Positions 60,971 through 64,000 of a stretch of 64,000 nt of DNA are shown one piece after another (the stretch's first letter is position 1; each line of letters opens with the position of its first letter). The stretch lies in contig NZ_CP136187.1 in assembly GCF_033193315.1 (NCBI RefSeq), positions 1,736,001 to 1,800,000 on the forward strand. Direction: 5' to 3'. This stretch comes from Agathobaculum sp. NTUH-O15-33. GTDB lineage: Bacteria; Bacillota; Clostridia; Oscillospirales; Butyricicoccaceae. The notes beneath the pieces are model-generated. The model ran no database searches, was not told where the DNA came from, and saw nothing but the letters and a program-made list of their open reading frames with translations. The position numbers were made by a program, and so were the translations under genes.

Positions 60971-62052
60971 AATTTTCAGACGTTGTAGTGATCGGGGGCG
61001 GCCCCGCCGGGATGAGCGCAGCGCTTGCCGCCGCCGATGCCGGCGTCCGTGTGACGATTATGGATCGCTGGGGTGAATTGGGCGGTCAGTTGATCAAGCA
61101 GACCCACCGCTTTTTTGGATCGGAACGGGAAAAGGCCGGCACGCGCGGCATCGAGATCGTGCAGCAGCTTCGCAAGCAGATCACGGAAAATCCGCGGATC
61201 GAGGTCAAGGTGAATACCGATGTTCTAGGTATCTATTCCGACCGTGTCATCTCCTATGAAGAAGGCGACCACTACGGCCGCATGACGGCGGAAAAGATCG
61301 TGGTCAGCACCGGCGCCGCGGAGAAAATGCTGTTATTTGAAAACAACGACCTGCCCGGCGTATACGGCGCGGGCGCGGTACAGACGCTGATGAACGTTTA
61401 CGGGATACAGCCCGGACAAAAGGTTTTGATGATTGGCGCGGGCAATATCGGCCTGATCGTGACCTATCAGCTGCTGCAGGCCGGTGTGAACGTTGTAGCG
61501 ATCGTCGAGGCCGCGCCCCGGATCGGCGGCTATAAGGTGCACGCTTCCAAGGTTCGCCGTATGGGCGTGCCGATCTATACAAAAACCACGGTCAAATCCG
61601 CGCTTGGCAGCAACCATGTCACCGGCGCCGTGCTGGCGGATATGGACGATAAGTTCCAGATCGTTCCGGGCACCGAACGCGAGATCGAGGTGGACACCAT
61701 CTGTCTGTCCGTCGGTCTGGCTCCACTGAGCGAGCTGGTATCGCAGACCGGCGCGCAAATGCATTATATCCCGCAGCTGGGCGGCTTCGTGCCGGAACGG
61801 GACGACACGCTCGAAACGACCGCGCCCGGCGTTTATGTGGCGGGCGACGTATCCTGCATCGAGGAGGCCACCGCCGCCATGATCGAGGGCAGCATCGCAG
61901 GCCTGTCCGCCGCGATCGCCACGGGGATGAACCATCCGGAGATGCTCGCCAAGCGCGACGAGTGGATCGAGCAGCTCAGCATTCTCCGTTCCGGCAAAAC
62001 CGGCAAGAAGATTCGTGATGGACTGGAACTGATGGGGAGGGAACAAAATTGA
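60967..62052 (+). CDS. FAD/NAD-linked subunit (HcnB/PDH-alpha-like) of the flavoenzyme complex
   Basis: The 361-residue flavoprotein starts MKFSDVVVIGGGPAGMSAALAAADAGVRVTIMD, an FAD Rossmann motif. A second dinucleotide motif, VLMIGAGNIGLIVTYQLLQAGVNVVAIVE, is near residue 155, and PGVYVAGDVSCIEEATAAMIEG near residue 290 closes the FAD site. It corresponds to the alpha-type subunit of heteromeric proline, sarcosine or opine dehydrogenases, without the fused C-terminal ferredoxin domain, which here is a separate gene. Confidence 0.88.
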   Translation: MKFSDVVVIGGGPAGMSAALAAADAGVRVTIMDRWGELGGQLIKQTHRFFGSEREKAGTRGIEIVQQLRKQITENPRIEVKVNTDVLGIYSDRVISYEEGDHYGRMTAEKIVVSTGAAEKMLLFENNDLPGVYGAGAVQTLMNVYGIQPGQKVLMIGAGNIGLIVTYQLLQAGVNVVAIVEAAPRIGGYKVHASKVRRMGVPIYTKTTVKSALGSNHVTGAVLADMDDKFQIVPGTEREIEVDTICLSVGLAPLSELVSQTGAQMHYIPQLGGFVPERDDTLETTAPGVYVAGDVSCIEEATAAMIEGSIAGLSAAIATGMNHPEMLAKRDEWIEQLSILRSGKTGKKIRDGLELMGREQN

Positions 62053-62540
62053 CTGGAACATTGGAGAGCACCGGCATTGCAAGCCGTGAAATGTTTGAAA
62101 AGCTTCTTCCTTCCGCCGAGCGGAGGGCGAAAGGCCCCTACGCGGTGATGGAGTGCTATGAAGAAATTCCGTGCAATCCCTGCAGCACGAGTTGCCCCTG
62201 CCACGCCGTCAAGATGGGTTCGCTGAACGAATGCCCCATCTGCGAATATGACGACTGCACGGGCTGCGGCAGCTGCGTCAGCCGCTGCCCCGGTCTGGCC
62301 TGCTTCGTGATCAACGAAACCGTGGGAAACGGACTGATTGATATCACATTCCCCTATGAAATGCTGCCGGTACCGGAAAAGGGCGCTATCGTGCAGGCCC
62401 TTGGCCGCGACGGCGCCGTGGTCGGACAGGCGGAGATCGTCCGTGTCCTTCATTCTCCCAAGCTGGACCACACCAACGTGATCACCATGCGGGTTGCGGC
62501 GGAGCTCATTTATGACGCGCGCAATATCCGCTGCGAATGA
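62049..62540 (+). CDS. [4Fe-4S] ferredoxin-type subunit of the flavoenzyme complex
   Basis: The 163-residue protein starts at TTG (overlapping the previous stop, TTGA) behind GGGGAGGG. It has a first cluster-like group (CYEEIPCNPCSTSCPCHAVKMG) and a second (CPICEYDDCTGCGSCVSRCPGLACFV), giving a ferredoxin with one or two [4Fe-4S] sites. The C-terminal half is a beta-rich domain without cysteines. It matches the gamma-type subunit of dye-linked dehydrogenases. It should shuttle electrons from the flavin. Confidence 0.8.
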   Translation: MTGTLESTGIASREMFEKLLPSAERRAKGPYAVMECYEEIPCNPCSTSCPCHAVKMGSLNECPICEYDDCTGCGSCVSRCPGLACFVINETVGNGLIDITFPYEMLPVPEKGAIVQALGRDGAVVGQAEIVRVLHSPKLDHTNVITMRVAAELIYDARNIRCE

Positions 62541-62558
62541 AAGGAGGCAGGAACCGTA

Positions 62559-62843
62559 ATGGATGAAAGCAAAATCATCTTGTGCCGCTGCGAAAACCTG
62601 ACGCTGGCCGACCTGCATAAAATGCTGGACGAGGGCATGACGTCGATGCAGGAGATCAAAAAGAAATCCCGCTGTACAATGGGCCCCTGCCAAGGACGCA
62701 CCTGCAAGGAAATGATCGCGAAGGAGATCGCCAACTATTTACATAAGACGGTGGACGAGGTGGATGTACCCGTCAGCCGTATTCCGATCAAGCCCATCAC
62801 GCTGGGCCAGATCTATGAGAGCATCGGAGGTGACGAGACGTGA
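62559..62843 (+). CDS. BFD-like [2Fe-2S] subunit of the flavoenzyme complex
   Basis: The 94-residue protein starts MDESKIILCRCENLTLADL. CRC (C9, C11) and SRCTMGPCQGRTCKEM supply the Fer2_BFD [2Fe-2S] ligands. In HcnB and in many opine oxidases this domain is fused to the FAD subunit, so here it is a stand-alone delta-type subunit. AAAGGAGG precedes the ATG. Its end overlaps the next start by 4 bp. Confidence 0.85.
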   Translation: MDESKIILCRCENLTLADLHKMLDEGMTSMQEIKKKSRCTMGPCQGRTCKEMIAKEIANYLHKTVDEVDVPVSRIPIKPITLGQIYESIGGDET

Positions 62844-63988
62844 GAAAGACCGCTGACGTAGTGGTGATCGGCGGCGGTAACGCCGGCACATCGGTCGCCT
62901 ACCATCTAGCAAAGCTGGGTGTAAAAAACGTAGTAGTTGTAGAGCAGCAGTATACGCCCTTCGGTGGCTCGGGCCGCTGCGCGGCGCAGTTCCGGCAGCA
63001 GTTTGCCACGGAATCCAACCTGCGGCTGGCGCTGCTCTCCACCGCTGAATTCGATGTTCTCGGTGAAGAGACCGGCTTTGGCGATCTGGAGATCGACAAG
63101 CACGGCTATCTTTTGCCGGCTTACACCCCCGAACAGGTCGAAAGCCTGAAATACAATGTGGCGATGCAGCGCGCCATGGGTATCGATTCCTATGTGCTGG
63201 ATCAAAAGCAGTGTAAAGAAACCGCCCCGTATCTGGAGGTGGGCGAGGTTCTGGCAGGCTCTTACTGCACCGGTGAAGGCGTGATTAACCCCATGAAGCT
63301 GGCGCTGGCCTATAAAAAGGGCGCGGAAGACCGTGGGGTCGAGTTCAACAACTACACATCCGTAACCGGTTTTCGGATTGAAAGCGGAAAGATCAAGGGC
63401 GTTGTGACCGACAAGGGCGAAATTGCCACGGATTGCGTCGTCAACGCCGCCGGTGAATGGGGCAAGTTTATCGGCCGCATGGCGGGCGTATCCATCCCGG
63501 TGGAACCCGAAAAACACCAGATCGTGGTGACGGAGCCGCTGGAATATATCCGCGCGCCCATGATCTATTCGCTTTACAAATACGGCACGTACATTACGCA
63601 GGTCAAGCACGGCGGCTTCCTGATGGGCTGGTCGGACCCCGACGTCGAAGCGGGCATTATCGATTTCCAGCCGGAATGGAAGTTCCTTGAAGAGCTCTCC
63701 AAGCGTATCATCGCGCAGGTACCCGCGCTGGCGAATGTGCGCATCGTCCGCCACTGGGCGGGCCAGTACGGCAACTGCCCGGACCACGGCGTGGTCGTCG
63801 GCGCGGTTCCCGAAGTGGAAGGGTTCATCTGTGCCTTGGGCTGCACGAAGGGCACCATGTTCGCTCCGGCGATCGGTATCCTAGCGGCTGAATGCGCGGT
63901 GGGAGTTGAGACCACTCTGCCCATGGAAACCCATTCGATCGACCGCTTTGCCAAGGGAAACCTTATCATCGACCCCGCGCTCCTGTAA
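62840..63988 (+). CDS. DAO-family FAD oxidoreductase (sarcosine/proline dehydrogenase beta-like)
   Basis: The 382-residue flavoprotein is the likely catalytic subunit. It starts at GTG with ADVVVIGGGNAGTSVAYHLAKLG, then FGGSGRCAAQFRQQFATESN, VVNAAGEWGKFIGRMAGVSIPVEPEKHQIVV and a C-terminal ALGCTKGTMFAPAIGILAAE. The DAO fold suits oxidation of amino or imino acids such as proline, sarcosine or an opine. The five overlapping genes 60656-63988 form one heteromeric enzyme. The substrate is not determined. Confidence 0.88.
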   Translation: MRKTADVVVIGGGNAGTSVAYHLAKLGVKNVVVVEQQYTPFGGSGRCAAQFRQQFATESNLRLALLSTAEFDVLGEETGFGDLEIDKHGYLLPAYTPEQVESLKYNVAMQRAMGIDSYVLDQKQCKETAPYLEVGEVLAGSYCTGEGVINPMKLALAYKKGAEDRGVEFNNYTSVTGFRIESGKIKGVVTDKGEIATDCVVNAAGEWGKFIGRMAGVSIPVEPEKHQIVVTEPLEYIRAPMIYSLYKYGTYITQVKHGGFLMGWSDPDVEAGIIDFQPEWKFLEELSKRIIAQVPALANVRIVRHWAGQYGNCPDHGVVVGAVPEVEGFICALGCTKGTMFAPAIGILAAECAVGVETTLPMETHSIDRFAKGNLIIDPALL

Positions 63989-64000
63989 CCAAAGCTTTTT

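Overview
The window looks like chromosomal DNA from an anaerobic, spore-forming Clostridia bacterium. I infer the order Oscillospirales, near Butyricicoccus or Agathobaculum, from GC-rich codon use, [FeFe]-hydrogenase maturases, a CIRCE/HrcA heat-shock operon and the spore genes gpr, spoIIP and gerA. The genus is a guess. I saw no rRNA, tRNA, CRISPR array or prophage structural genes.

Layout. 1-3.5 kb: end of a probable TauE-type exporter, a DUF2461/DnaQ-type exonuclease operon and an AI-2E-type permease. 3.5-7.4 kb: hydE-hydG-hydF on the minus strand, behind an unusual leader with an attenuator-like fold and a 12-codon ORF. 7.5-9.7 kb: an AraC regulator and pta. 9.7-11.9 kb: a large serine recombinase whose stop lies 23 bp before a headless 3' half of sigG; the 5' half is not in the window. 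This is the most striking locus. 11.9-24 kb: a degenerate NodB-like secreted protein, ilvE, an ECF-S/K+ channel/pentameric-channel-like cluster, an SOS-boxed YpsA homologue, a YihY protein, a flavin reductase, a MATE pump, a small XRE module, citrate synthase and a frameshifted flavodoxin. 24-29 kb: hrcA-grpE-dnaK-dnaJ behind CIRCE. 29-36.4 kb: a flavoprotein, a TIM-barrel protein, an RHH pair, and ribD-ribE-ribBA-ribH under an FMN riboswitch. 36.5-41.3 kb: lepA-hemW and an ACT/PFL pair. 41.3-44.1 kb: repeats, a divergent XRE module, an IS481-type insertion sequence and an ArsC/Spx-like protein. 44.1-50.6 kb: traX, gerAA-gerAC-gerAB (shrunken), spoIIP, gpr and rpsT. 50.6-54.3 kb: an SdpR/SdpI/CPBP operon and an SLH protein. 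54.4-64 kb: two MerR regulators, then a racemase, an Fe-alcohol dehydrogenase, an AraC regulator and a five-gene iron-sulfur flavoenzyme operon resembling dye-linked proline/opine dehydrogenases.

Two wider patterns stand out. The genes rpsT, gpr, spoIIP, lepA, hemW, hrcA, grpE, dnaK and dnaJ, contiguous in many Firmicutes, are all present but broken into blocks by inserted cassettes. Five intergenic elements built from opposing arrays of degenerate TTAGGAG/TTAGTAA heptamers recur across the window, two of them inside the heat-shock operon. All functions are assigned from family resemblance read by eye, without searches.
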